Positions 7,594 to 14,258 of a DNA stretch of 18,066 nt are shown piece by piece (within the stretch, counting starts at the first letter, position 1; each line of letters opens with the position of its first letter). Under the pieces are notes generated by a model, which saw nothing but the letters and a program-made list of their open reading frames with translations, did no database searches and had not been told where the DNA came from. Location of the stretch: the NCBI GenBank assembly GCA_024691465.1, contig JAILNO010000019.1:1-18066 (forward strand), given 5' to 3'. The translations under genes were made by a program, and so were the position numbers. Source of the DNA: Pseudobutyrivibrio sp. (lineage in GTDB: Bacteria > Bacillota_A > Clostridia > Lachnospirales > Lachnospiraceae).

Positions 7594-8499
7594 TTACAAA
7601 GATTTAAAAAGATTATCAATATCGGCTGCCTTTGCAAGACCATCTGAGAAGGCTGTAGCAGAACCTGCTGCAGTACCCATCTTAAGTGCCACATCGTAAT
7701 CCTTAGTCTTAAGGTAACCAGCCACGAAACCAGCCACCATAGAATCTCCAGCACCAACTGAGTTGCGAACCTTTCCCTTAGGTACGCCTATGCGGTAGCG
7801 CTGTCCATTCTCATCTACAAGCATCGCTCCGTCACCAGCCATAGAAATAAGTACATTCCTTGCACCCATCTCCTGAAGCTTAAGAGCTCCCTCATAGATC
7901 TCATCATCTGTCTTTAATTCCTTACCAACAATCTCTCCTAATTCGAAATTATTAGGCTTAATAAGGAATGGATGATACTTTAATACATTTGTAAGTAGAT
8001 CCTTAGTCGCATCTACTACGAACTCAATTCCCTTGTCCTGTAATAATGAAAGAATTCTCTCATATACATCATCTGGGAGTGAGTTAGGTATTGAACCTGC
8101 AAGAATAAGTACATCACCCTCCACAAGCTTAGAAAGCTTATTGAAAAGCTCCATCTGTGCCTGCTCATCTATCTTAGGGCCCTGAGCATTAATCTCAGTT
8201 TCCTCAGTAGCCTTAAGCTTCACATTGATTCTTGAGATTCCTTCTTTTAACTCGATGAAATCAGTCTTAATACCTGCTGCCTGAACGCCCTCATCAATAG
8301 CGCGTCCTGTAAAACCTGCCACAAAACCTAGTGCTGTACTCTTGAGCCCCAACTCAGAAAGTACCATGGATACATTAATTCCCTTCCCTCCGAAATAGTA
8401 TTCCTCACTTGAAGAACGGTTTGTCATACCTGGAAGTAAATCACCATCCATTCGTACGACGTAATCCAGTGCTGGATTAAATGTAACAGTATAAATCAT
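7594..8499 (-). CDS. fruK: 1-phosphofructokinase
   Basis: This 301-residue enzyme of the PfkB/ribokinase family phosphorylates fructose-1-phosphate to fructose-1,6-bisphosphate with ATP. It starts MIYTVTFNPALDY, the standard FruK/LacC opening. The sugar-binding signature YYFGGKGINVSMVLSELG is at about 35-52, the KPN motif at 181-183, and the ATP/anion-hole signature GAGDSMVAGF at 249-258 with catalytic base Asp252. A longer open frame extends upstream to 8607 but would run into the fruR coding region. The ATG at 8499 has AGGAGG at the right distance and gives the usual length of about 300. It lies 16 bp after fruR and before fruA. Tagatose-6-phosphate kinase is the nearest alternative, but the operon context supports FruK. 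Confidence 0.96.
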   Translation of the reverse strand: MIYTVTFNPALDYVVRMDGDLLPGMTNRSSSEEYYFGGKGINVSMVLSELGLKSTALGFVAGFTGRAIDEGVQAAGIKTDFIELKEGISRINVKLKATEETEINAQGPKIDEQAQMELFNKLSKLVEGDVLILAGSIPNSLPDDVYERILSLLQDKGIEFVVDATKDLLTNVLKYHPFLIKPNNFELGEIVGKELKTDDEIYEGALKLQEMGARNVLISMAGDGAMLVDENGQRYRIGVPKGKVRNSVGAGDSMVAGFVAGYLKTKDYDVALKMGTAAGSATAFSDGLAKAADIDNLFKSL

Positions 8500-8515
8500 T
8501 CTGTTTCCTCCTAGA

Positions 8516-9268
8516 CTATTCACTACATACTTTAATAACTGTGTGATTAGTGTATTCCTTGGATTGAAGCCTGTCGGTGATAATACAACACTCGTTAATA
8601 CGAGCAAAGGTCACTGAATTAATCTGATCAAACTTAGTATGATCCGCGAGGATATAGGACATATATGCATGTCTAATAGCCTCAGTCTTAATCATGGCCT
8701 CATCCACATCTGGGGTAGTAAAACCTGCTGTAACAGATATTCCATTAGTACCCATAAAAGCCTTGGTGAAATGATACTTGCTAATAAACTCTGTGCAATC
8801 AGGGCCGACCACAGCCTCGGTGGAAGCCTTCAGCCTGCCGCCAATCATAATAGTCTGTAGTCCCTTATCCATAAGCTTCTTGGCATGGACTACACCATTA
8901 GTAATGTACTTGGCCTTGTTATTATTGATGTAATCAATCATGGCAAGGGTGGTAGTACCTGAGTCTATATATACAAAATCATTATCCTGAATGAGCTCGG
9001 CTGCATATCGGCTGATGGAATCTTTTTCTTCCACATTCTTCTTAGCCTTAGCAACCACTGCATCCTCCTTGGTATTAATCTCCAGGGTAGATATAGCAGT
9101 AGCTCCTCCAAAAACTTTTACCAACTGTCTTGAACGATTAAGTTCATTGATATCCCTGCGAATAGTAGCTGCTGATGTATCCAGCATCTCCACTAATTCG
9201 TTTACTGAAACCGCCTTCTTCTCATTGACGATTTCAATAATTCTAGTACGTCTCTCTTCTGTTAACAT
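8516..9268 (-). CDS. fruR: DeoR/GlpR-family transcriptional regulator of the fru operon
   Basis: The 250-residue protein begins with a DeoR-type winged helix-turn-helix (about 3-57), MLTEERRTRIIEIV ... VNELVEMLDTSAATIRRDINEL, ending in VKVFGGA. The DeoR C-terminal sensor domain follows, with YIDSGTT at 100-106, a later GGRLK, and LADHTKFDQ near the end. Such regulators bind phosphosugars, and FruR-type members usually respond to fructose-1-phosphate. AGGGG at 9276-9280 sets the ATG at 9268. It is the first gene of the operon, so it most likely controls its own promoter through the repeats at about 9344-9378. Whether it represses or activates cannot be told from sequence. Confidence 0.92.
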   Translation of the reverse strand: MLTEERRTRIIEIVNEKKAVSVNELVEMLDTSAATIRRDINELNRSRQLVKVFGGATAISTLEINTKEDAVVAKAKKNVEEKDSISRYAAELIQDNDFVYIDSGTTTLAMIDYINNNKAKYITNGVVHAKKLMDKGLQTIMIGGRLKASTEAVVGPDCTEFISKYHFTKAFMGTNGISVTAGFTTPDVDEAMIKTEAIRHAYMSYILADHTKFDQINSVTFARINECCIITDRLQSKEYTNHTVIKVCSE

Positions 9269-9281
9269 TCAAACACCCCTT

Positions 9282-9309
9282 GAACAATTTTGATTTTTTG
9301 CGATTGTTC
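9282..9309 (-). promoter_or_regulatory. Inverted repeat at the 5' end of the fru transcript
   Basis: GAACAAT (9282-9288) and ATTGTTC (9303-9309) are perfect 7-bp arms around a 14-bp spacer. The predicted transcription start is at about 9310, so a hairpin would begin at the very 5' end of the mRNA and finish next to the AGGGG ribosome binding site. It may be a second operator, or an RNA element that affects stability or fruR translation. Confidence 0.4.
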
Positions 9310-9316
9310 TAATCAA

Positions 9317-9345
9317 AATATATCACCCATATTTTCATTTTGCAA
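9317..9345 (-). promoter_or_regulatory. fruR: Predicted sigma-A promoter of the fru operon
   Basis: On the minus strand a -35 TTGCAA (9345-9340, four of six consensus bases) and a -10 TATATT (9322-9317, five of six) are separated by exactly 17 bp. Transcription should start near 9310, giving a leader of about 40 bases before the fruR ATG. The fourth TGATT repeat overlaps the -35 box. Confidence 0.6.
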
Positions 9346-9378
9346 TCATAAACAATCAAAGATAATCACAGATAATCA
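9339..9378 (-). promoter_or_regulatory. Operator array: four 10-bp direct repeats upstream of fruR
   Basis: Read on the minus strand, TGATT occurs four times at an exact 10-bp period (plus-strand AATCA at 9344, 9354, 9364 and 9374). The units are TGATTATCTG, TGATTATCTT, TGATTGTTTA and TGATTGCAAA. One turn of helix between units puts all of them on the same DNA face, as is known for operators of several DeoR-family regulators. The array lies just upstream of and overlaps the -35 box, so FruR is the natural candidate to bind it. A fifth isolated AATCA is at 9311-9315. Confidence 0.65.
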
Positions 9379-9440
9379 AATTCCGTCATATTTCACTAAA
9401 TTAAGATTTGATTTTGAGCAATTTCACAAGGGATATATAT

Positions 9441-9483
9441 AAAAAACCCCAACGAATAGACTAATATCTATAAATTGGGGTTT
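9441..9483 (-). terminator. Rho-independent terminator of the GGDEF/EAL gene
   Basis: A 9-bp perfect stem, AAACCCCAA (9444-9452) and TTGGGGTTT (9475-9483), encloses a 22-base loop with an inner TAGA/TCTA pairing. On the minus strand it runs into TTTTTT. It sits just past the stop codon at 9490 and insulates the upstream gene from the fru promoter. Confidence 0.85.
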
Positions 9484-9489
9484 AATATA

Positions 9490-12400
9490 TTAACTTACAT
9501 GATTGTCCTTATGCCTTCGTTTATCCTCGTACATCCTCTTATCCGCTGCCTGCAAAAGCATATTCTTATCTTCAGATTCTGAATAGAGAGATACTCCAGA
9601 AGATATACGAACCTTTACCTTCATACCGTCGATTCTGTCTATATCAGATACCTTAATAGCGAGCTCCTCCTTGATGCTATCTACCTCCGATAGTTTCCTG
9701 AACTGATGCAAAAGTACGAATTCATCTCCACCAATTCTAAAGGCCACACTATTGTTAGCCGTGATAGCCTTAATGGCATCACTTACATTCTTAAGTACCA
9801 TATCACCGAAGTCATGGCCGTACATATCGTTAATCTTCTTGAACCTATCCACGTCCACCAGCATCATCATGAAATCAGTCTTGTCCTGATCGTATTGACT
9901 CACATATTTGGTAATGATATCCTCTAGAGCTCTTCTATTAAGTAGGCCAGTGAGTTCATCAGTCATAGATAGATTCTCAAGATTCTCCTTCTCTGCCTCC
10001 GAATCTGTAATATCATTGAAGAATCCTATCAAGCCAACTATTTCACCATCCACAATAAATGGCTGCTTGGTGGCCATAATTTTCCTGACCTGACCCTTTA
10101 TAATACACTCGCCCTTTACGTTGCGGATGATTTTACCTTCATTAATAACCTGTAGCTCATCATTCATAAATGGCTCAGGGTTAATATGCCATCCCATATC
10201 CTCGTCGGTTTTACCTATGATACTATCCACCGACTTGAGGCCATAGTAATCTAAGAACATCTGGTTAGCACCTAGGAAGCGTCTCTCCTTATCCTTCCAG
10301 AACACTCCCGCTGGCACCAGCCTGATTATATTTTCAAAGGCATATTCCTTGCGCTTATTAATATCCGCTACAGTCTTGAATATATCCTGAGGTATCTTCT
10401 CATAGAACTCATTCATATGCTGGCATATCTCTCTACTGGCCTCACTGACACAGCTTAAGAGCACATCTTTATCAAAGAGGTCTACTATCTGTAGGATAAT
10501 ACTCTTCCATACGTACTCCCCTGAGGCATTGAGTATCCTAAAGAAAGCTTGCTTTATGCCGTTCTTCTCACTGTATAATCTCTCCTTTGCAGTGGATAGA
10601 TCCATAAATGTCAGAAATACTGATCTATCCTCAGGCTTAACACGCTCCTCCGCTATCTTATCAATCATCTGTCTAGGAGACAGACCCTCTGCCTTAACCT
10701 GCACTCTGCTATTAGATAAGTAGAGATTCTCATAATACTCCCCGTCGAATCCAAACAAGTCAACACACTCGAATAGAGAGAACATGTAGTTACTGACTAT
10801 ACTGGTCTTATCATCGTAGCTTTCCATGAGTCGATTGGTACGACTGAGAATAGATACCAGGTAGGCATCATATCCTGTGTTCCTATCATTGGCCACGTGA
10901 CGAACCTTCATATTAATTATTTTATTATTGGATACGTACTCTATGCCCTCTACTTCATAGGTGCTCTTACTTAGATTACAAATCTCCCAGAATTGTTCTC
11001 TTTGAAGCCATGGCCACTCATTATCGTTAATCATGTCCTCTAAGATTGAAATGGTCTCATGTCCAAACACCTTAATTCCCTGAATATATGCATCATTAGC
11101 ATAGGCGAATTCCCAGATTCCATCCTTAACTATACCTATACCTAGAGGATAACTCTTATCAATCAGTGAATCCTCTATTTCGTCAAATGGATTCTGCTTA
11201 AGCAAATCTACCTTTCCAATCTCGTTATAGAATTCTCTCTCATCGTACCTTTCAAAATATTGCTTGTTATTCCTGAGCTCCTCCACTCCATCCTCTATAG
11301 GCATAGGTCGTCCGATTAGATAGCCCTGGATTAATTCACAGCCCAGATGTCTCATGTAATCGTACTGTTCCTTGTTCTCTACACCCTCTATCAAAGTGTG
11401 ATAACCTAAGTTCTTAAGCATAGATACCATGTGCTTAAGAATAATCTTGCCATTGGCAGAGGTATCGAAGTCTCGCAAGAATTCCATATCAATCTTAACC
11501 AGATCGAAGTCGAATTGCTTTAGTACGTTAAGAGATGAATAACCACTGCCGAAATCATCCATCCAAATCATATATCCACTCTGTCTGAATCGCTCAATCT
11601 GCTTTTGAATGAATTTAGGATTATCAGTGAGAATACTCTCTGTTATTTCGAATCTGAACATGCCCCTTGGTGCATGATACTTTTCAATTACACTATCGAT
11701 AAATGGCACAATATCAATGGATTCTAAATCTATTCGTGATAGATTGATTGATACTGGCACAGCCTCTTTCTTATGTTCTTCCTTAAGCTTCGCAAAAGTC
11801 TTAACAACCTCCTCAATTACATGGCAATCGAGTCTTTGTATAAGCCTGTATTCTTCCAGTACAGATATGAATTCATTAGGATAGATTATACCTTTCTCGG
11901 GGTCAATCCATCTAACCAATGCTTCCCAGCCACATACATCTCCCGTCAAAGATCTTACTATTGGTTGGTAATATACTTTAATATAGTTGTTTGCAATTGC
12001 CTCATCTAAACTATCAATAATAAATTGCTTCCTAATAAGACTGCCTGCCAATTCTTCGTCGTAGAATTTGTAGTCAGTATCGTATTTCTTCTTTATACTA
12101 ATGCAGGCCATGCGTGCTCTGTCTGTATACCTGATAATATCTAGATTAGAATCATCGACTATGCATACGCCTGCCTTCAGTTCTATATTAATATTATTTT
12201 GGATGGATTTGACCCTTGAGCGAACCTCTGTAATAGAATTGATTATTTGCATAGGTTGGGTGAAAACCACAAAGTGATCCCCTGAGAATCTAGCCACTAG
12301 ACTTTCGCTGAAATTCTCCTTAATGATTTCAGAGATTTTAATCAGTAACTCGTCACCTTTTTCATATCCATAATTAGCGTTGAAGAGCTTAAAATTATCC

Positions 12401-12540
12401 ATATCAAAAAAGATGACGACATACTCTACATCTTCATCCTTCTTTTCTATGAGTGCTTGAGCCCAATCATAGAAAGTCTCTTTATCAAGTAAACCTGTTA
12501 AATCATCGTAATTTTTTCTGCTAGGTTCGGTGCCTTCCAT
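9490..12540 (-). CDS. Cyclic di-GMP signalling protein: degenerate GGDEF - EAL - PAS-like segments - GGDEF
   Basis: The protein has 1016 residues and no membrane helix or signal peptide. Residues 10-160 form a GGDEF-like domain whose signature is SGDHF (86-90), probably inactive or nucleotide-binding only. Residues 170-415 form an EAL phosphodiesterase domain with the expected catalytic residues: EAL at 206-208, Asn266, Glu298, the DDFG set at 328-331, Lys349, Glu385 and QGYLIGRP at 405-412. Residues 460-565 and 580-690 look PAS-like but weakly so. Residues 735-848 are a clearer PAS domain (AGVFWKDKERRFLGAN ... GFFNDITD). Residues 857-1005 are an intact diguanylate cyclase domain with TDELTGLLNRR and GGDEF at 937-941. 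No RxxD inhibitory site precedes either GGDEF signature. GGAG precedes the ATG at 12540. It is a single-gene unit with its own terminator, and probably links a cytoplasmic signal to c-di-GMP turnover. Confidence 0.9.
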   Translation of the reverse strand: MEGTEPSRKNYDDLTGLLDKETFYDWAQALIEKKDEDVEYVVIFFDMDNFKLFNANYGYEKGDELLIKISEIIKENFSESLVARFSGDHFVVFTQPMQIINSITEVRSRVKSIQNNINIELKAGVCIVDDSNLDIIRYTDRARMACISIKKKYDTDYKFYDEELAGSLIRKQFIIDSLDEAIANNYIKVYYQPIVRSLTGDVCGWEALVRWIDPEKGIIYPNEFISVLEEYRLIQRLDCHVIEEVVKTFAKLKEEHKKEAVPVSINLSRIDLESIDIVPFIDSVIEKYHAPRGMFRFEITESILTDNPKFIQKQIERFRQSGYMIWMDDFGSGYSSLNVLKQFDFDLVKIDMEFLRDFDTSANGKIILKHMVSMLKNLGYHTLIEGVENKEQYDYMRHLGCELIQGYLIGRPMPIEDGVEELRNNKQYFERYDEREFYNEIGKVDLLKQNPFDEIEDSLIDKSYPLGIGIVKDGIWEFAYANDAYIQGIKVFGHETISILEDMINDNEWPWLQREQFWEICNLSKSTYEVEGIEYVSNNKIINMKVRHVANDRNTGYDAYLVSILSRTNRLMESYDDKTSIVSNYMFSLFECVDLFGFDGEYYENLYLSNSRVQVKAEGLSPRQMIDKIAEERVKPEDRSVFLTFMDLSTAKERLYSEKNGIKQAFFRILNASGEYVWKSIILQIVDLFDKDVLLSCVSEASREICQHMNEFYEKIPQDIFKTVADINKRKEYAFENIIRLVPAGVFWKDKERRFLGANQMFLDYYGLKSVDSIIGKTDEDMGWHINPEPFMNDELQVINEGKIIRNVKGECIIKGQVRKIMATKQPFIVDGEIVGLIGFFNDITDSEAEKENLENLSMTDELTGLLNRRALEDIITKYVSQYDQDKTDFMMMLVDVDRFKKINDMYGHDFGDMVLKNVSDAIKAITANNSVAFRIGGDEFVLLHQFRKLSEVDSIKEELAIKVSDIDRIDGMKVKVRISSGVSLYSESEDKNMLLQAADKRMYEDKRRHKDNHVS

Positions 12541-12554
12541 AGTTTTTCTCCACG

Positions 12555-12570
12555 CATATCATTTGATATG
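12555..12570. promoter_or_regulatory. 16-bp palindrome just upstream of the GGDEF/EAL gene
   Basis: CATATCA (12555-12561) and TGATATG (12564-12570) are perfect 7-bp arms around TT, 15 bp from the start codon of the minus-strand gene and next to its ribosome binding site. It may be an operator. The promoter itself was not identified with confidence in the 67 bp between this gene and the preceding terminator. Confidence 0.35.
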
Positions 12571-12603
12571 GTATTTTATCATTCAATTGTGATTTTTCTG
12601 TAT

Positions 12604-12641
12604 AAAATTAAGGGCCCCTCCCCGAAGGAAGAGACCCTTAA
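12604..12641 (-). terminator. Rho-independent terminator with UUCG loop, end of the Ptb/Buk operon
   Basis: On the minus strand TTAAGGG (12641-12635) pairs with CCCTTAA (12614-12608). The stem continues inward with G-U wobbles up to a C(UUCG)G tetraloop at 12627-12622, giving about 15 base pairs. ATTTTATA follows. It lies 18 bp after the stop codon of the last membrane-protein gene and marks the end of the operon. Confidence 0.88.
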
Positions 12642-12659
12642 AGATGGCTAACAATTTAA

Positions 12660-13133
12660 TTATGCTCTAGCTCCATCAGCTTTAGCTGCAGCGCCCTGAG
12701 CGATAGGGATGAATATCATTGCAATAATAAAGCAAAGAATATACATTGGAATGAATGTTCCAAGGAATGCAAAAAGGAACGCTGGAGCTGGAGCTCCTGC
12801 AAAGAGTTGTACATTCACAAAGTTCATTGCAAGACCAATGATTACTACAAAGATTGCAACAACTGGAACATTTCCTAAGATTCTACCAGGAACGCTCTCA
12901 GGATCTACTTTAAAGATTCCTGGGAATTTCATAGCGATTACTGGAATCGGGAACAGTGCATTTACAATACAAGCGAGCACGAAGCCAATTAAGATATTAA
13001 CTAAGAGTGCTGGTGTAAGTAACTTGTCTGCGTTTCCTGAAAAAATCATTCCGCCGATTGACATTGCTGTTGCAAGTGGAATATTCATTACTAAATTAAA
13101 TACAATAAAAAATTTTAAACTTGGTTTTCCCAT
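12660..13133 (-). CDS. Four-helix membrane protein, paralogue of the 14259-14690 product
   Basis: The 157-residue protein has four hydrophobic segments (about 8-31, 41-63, 88-109 and 118-145). The two halves look like tandem two-helix units, each opening with a basic/aromatic start (KFFIVFNLVMNI and GRILGNVPVVAIF). This resembles the DUF2798 type of small membrane protein duplicated in one chain, an assignment from pattern only. The tail AAAKADGARA is polar. AAGGAG precedes the ATG. It lies 115 bp after the flavoprotein gene, with two hairpins in the gap, and a strong terminator follows. The product at 14259-14690 has the same layout and weak but aligned similarity. Function is unknown. Context suggests a role with the flavoprotein or the transporter. 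Confidence 0.8.
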   Translation of the reverse strand: MGKPSLKFFIVFNLVMNIPLATAMSIGGMIFSGNADKLLTPALLVNILIGFVLACIVNALFPIPVIAMKFPGIFKVDPESVPGRILGNVPVVAIFVVIIGLAMNFVNVQLFAGAPAPAFLFAFLGTFIPMYILCFIIAMIFIPIAQGAAAKADGARA

Positions 13134-13156
13134 TTTCTAATCTCCTTCTAAATATG

Positions 13157-13172
13157 CAGTTTAAATAAACTG
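13157..13172. repeat. Palindrome before the last operon gene
   Basis: CAGTTTA (13157-13163 on the complementary reading) and TAAACTG form a near-continuous 16-bp palindrome, just upstream of the AAGGAG ribosome binding site of the gene starting at 13133. It could be an operator or a small hairpin controlling translation. Confidence 0.4.
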
Positions 13173-13191
13173 TGATACCGTAAGGAGTTTC

Positions 13192-13219
13192 TTAAGCTAG
13201 GAGATGCTTCCCAGCTTAA
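13192..13219 (-). other. Intercistronic stem-loop downstream of the flavoprotein gene
   Basis: TTAAGCTAGGA (13192-13202) and TCCCAGCTTAA (13209-13219) can pair over 11 positions with one G-U and a 6-base loop. On the minus-strand transcript no U-run follows, so it is unlikely to be a standard terminator. An mRNA processing or 3'-end stabilising element for the flavoprotein message is more likely. Confidence 0.5.
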
Positions 13220-13248
13220 TTCCCCCTATAATAAAAATCTCCCAAAAA

Positions 13249-14193
13249 CTACTGTGCCTTTGATGGGCTTGGTGTAGGTGCACATACCGCTGTGTAGTGC
13301 TCCTTACGAGCCTTGAACTCAGGATCCTTGAATAAGTTCATAAGACGTCCCTCATTCTGGAAGATATCATCACCGTGAAGCTTCTTACCAGAAATAGTAT
13401 CATGAGCCTTGTGCTCATCAGCTGGATCAAACTTGAACTTAAACGCACCATCAACTACCTCAAGAGTACCGTGAAGACCGCAGAGCTCACACTCGCACTC
13501 TGTTGTACCTGGGTAGATGTAGAAGTTGTTACCGTTGCAGTGAGGGCAAGCACCTGGAGTACCCATGAACTTAGCATTGTCTACATCCTTAGCAGCCTCA
13601 ACAAGGTTGCGTCCGATCTGCTTCATACGCTCTACCTTATCGTCCTGCATGATAACATCTTTAGACCATGAGAAGTACTCATTGTTGATTACTGTCCATG
13701 CTGGGCTAAGAGCGAGCATAGCGTGATCTGTCTCAACACGGCAAGCCCAATCAGAACCACCGATACCAACGAAAGAAATTGCCTTCTTCTTAAGGTACTT
13801 AGGATCAAGACCATCCTTACCCTGCTCCTTAAGCTTGCCATCAAGCATGTAGAGCATACCGATATCATGGCCAGGGCCCATACGGTCACATAATACATGG
13901 AATAATCCAGAACCACCCTTCTCAAAGATTGGATCTACGATAAGTACGCCATCTGCCTCTGCCATCTTATCAAAGAGAGCTGCATAGTCATCCTTCTGTG
14001 AGCAAATCATGCCCTTACCCATTACAAGGCCTCTTGAGCATGCTACACATCCTGAGCAGTAATCGATATCCCAATCGAATACATGAATAAACTCAATCTC
14101 TGCCCCCATTTCCTTTGCTGCCTCAAGGGCAACACGGCACATTGTATCGTTATTGCCGTTTCTTGTTCCGCATGAAAGTCCTAAAATTTTCAT
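13249..14193 (-). CDS. Flavodoxin-fold NAD(P)H-dependent FMN oxidoreductase with Cys-rich C-terminal extension
   Basis: The 314-residue protein opens MKILGLSCGTRNGNND, a beta strand plus the TRxGN phosphate loop of the NADPH-dependent FMN reductase family (Pfam FMN_red). It continues with IDYCSGCVACSRG (Cys 46, 49, 52) and Cys64-Ser-Gln-Lys-Asp-Asp, the pattern shared with iron-sulfur flavoproteins, although the third spacing (11) is longer than the usual cluster motif. Residues 1-205 make up the flavin domain. Residues 206-260 hold a zinc-ribbon- or rubredoxin-like set, CPHC (216-219) and CECELC (233-238). The rest is polar and ends in a proline/serine-rich tail. AGGAGG precedes the ATG. It lies between the two related membrane proteins. 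By family it moves hydride or electrons through FMN. An ene-reductase role, as known for some gut flavone-reducing FMN_red relatives, is only a possibility. The substrate is unknown. Confidence 0.82.
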   Translation of the reverse strand: MKILGLSCGTRNGNNDTMCRVALEAAKEMGAEIEFIHVFDWDIDYCSGCVACSRGLVMGKGMICSQKDDYAALFDKMAEADGVLIVDPIFEKGGSGLFHVLCDRMGPGHDIGMLYMLDGKLKEQGKDGLDPKYLKKKAISFVGIGGSDWACRVETDHAMLALSPAWTVINNEYFSWSKDVIMQDDKVERMKQIGRNLVEAAKDVDNAKFMGTPGACPHCNGNNFYIYPGTTECECELCGLHGTLEVVDGAFKFKFDPADEHKAHDTISGKKLHGDDIFQNEGRLMNLFKDPEFKARKEHYTAVCAPTPSPSKAQ

Positions 14194-14233
14194 ACCATAA
14201 CCTCCTATTTGTTATTAGTTCCTTTTATAAAAT

Positions 14234-14247
14234 TGTTCACACGAACA
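14234..14247. promoter_or_regulatory. Short palindrome between membrane-protein and flavoprotein genes
   Basis: TGTTC (14234-14238) and GAACA (14243-14247) flank a 4-bp centre in the 65-bp gap upstream of the flavoprotein gene. Read on the minus strand it is followed by ATTTTATAAAA. It may be an operator for an internal promoter or a weak hairpin. Evidence is limited to the symmetry. Confidence 0.25.
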
Positions 14248-14258
14248 TTTTTATCTAG

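Noticed and set aside
7594..8607. Longer fruK start giving 337 residues
   Set aside because: The extra 36 residues overlap the fruR coding region in another frame and do not resemble FruK. The ATG at 8499 has a strong ribosome binding site and gives the canonical N-terminus.
9339..9378. Short tandem repeats as a CRISPR or microsatellite
   Set aside because: Units are only 10 bp with no spacers, vary outside TGATT, and overlap a promoter, so an operator array is the better reading.
13192..13219. Terminator splitting the Ptb/Buk operon before its last gene
   Set aside because: The stem is good, but no U-tract follows on the minus strand. The clear terminator comes after the last gene, so an intercistronic element is preferred.
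14234..14247. LexA/SOS box
   Set aside because: The symmetry is GTTC-N4-GAAC, the reverse of the Gram-positive LexA GAAC-N4-GTTC, and no SOS gene is nearby.
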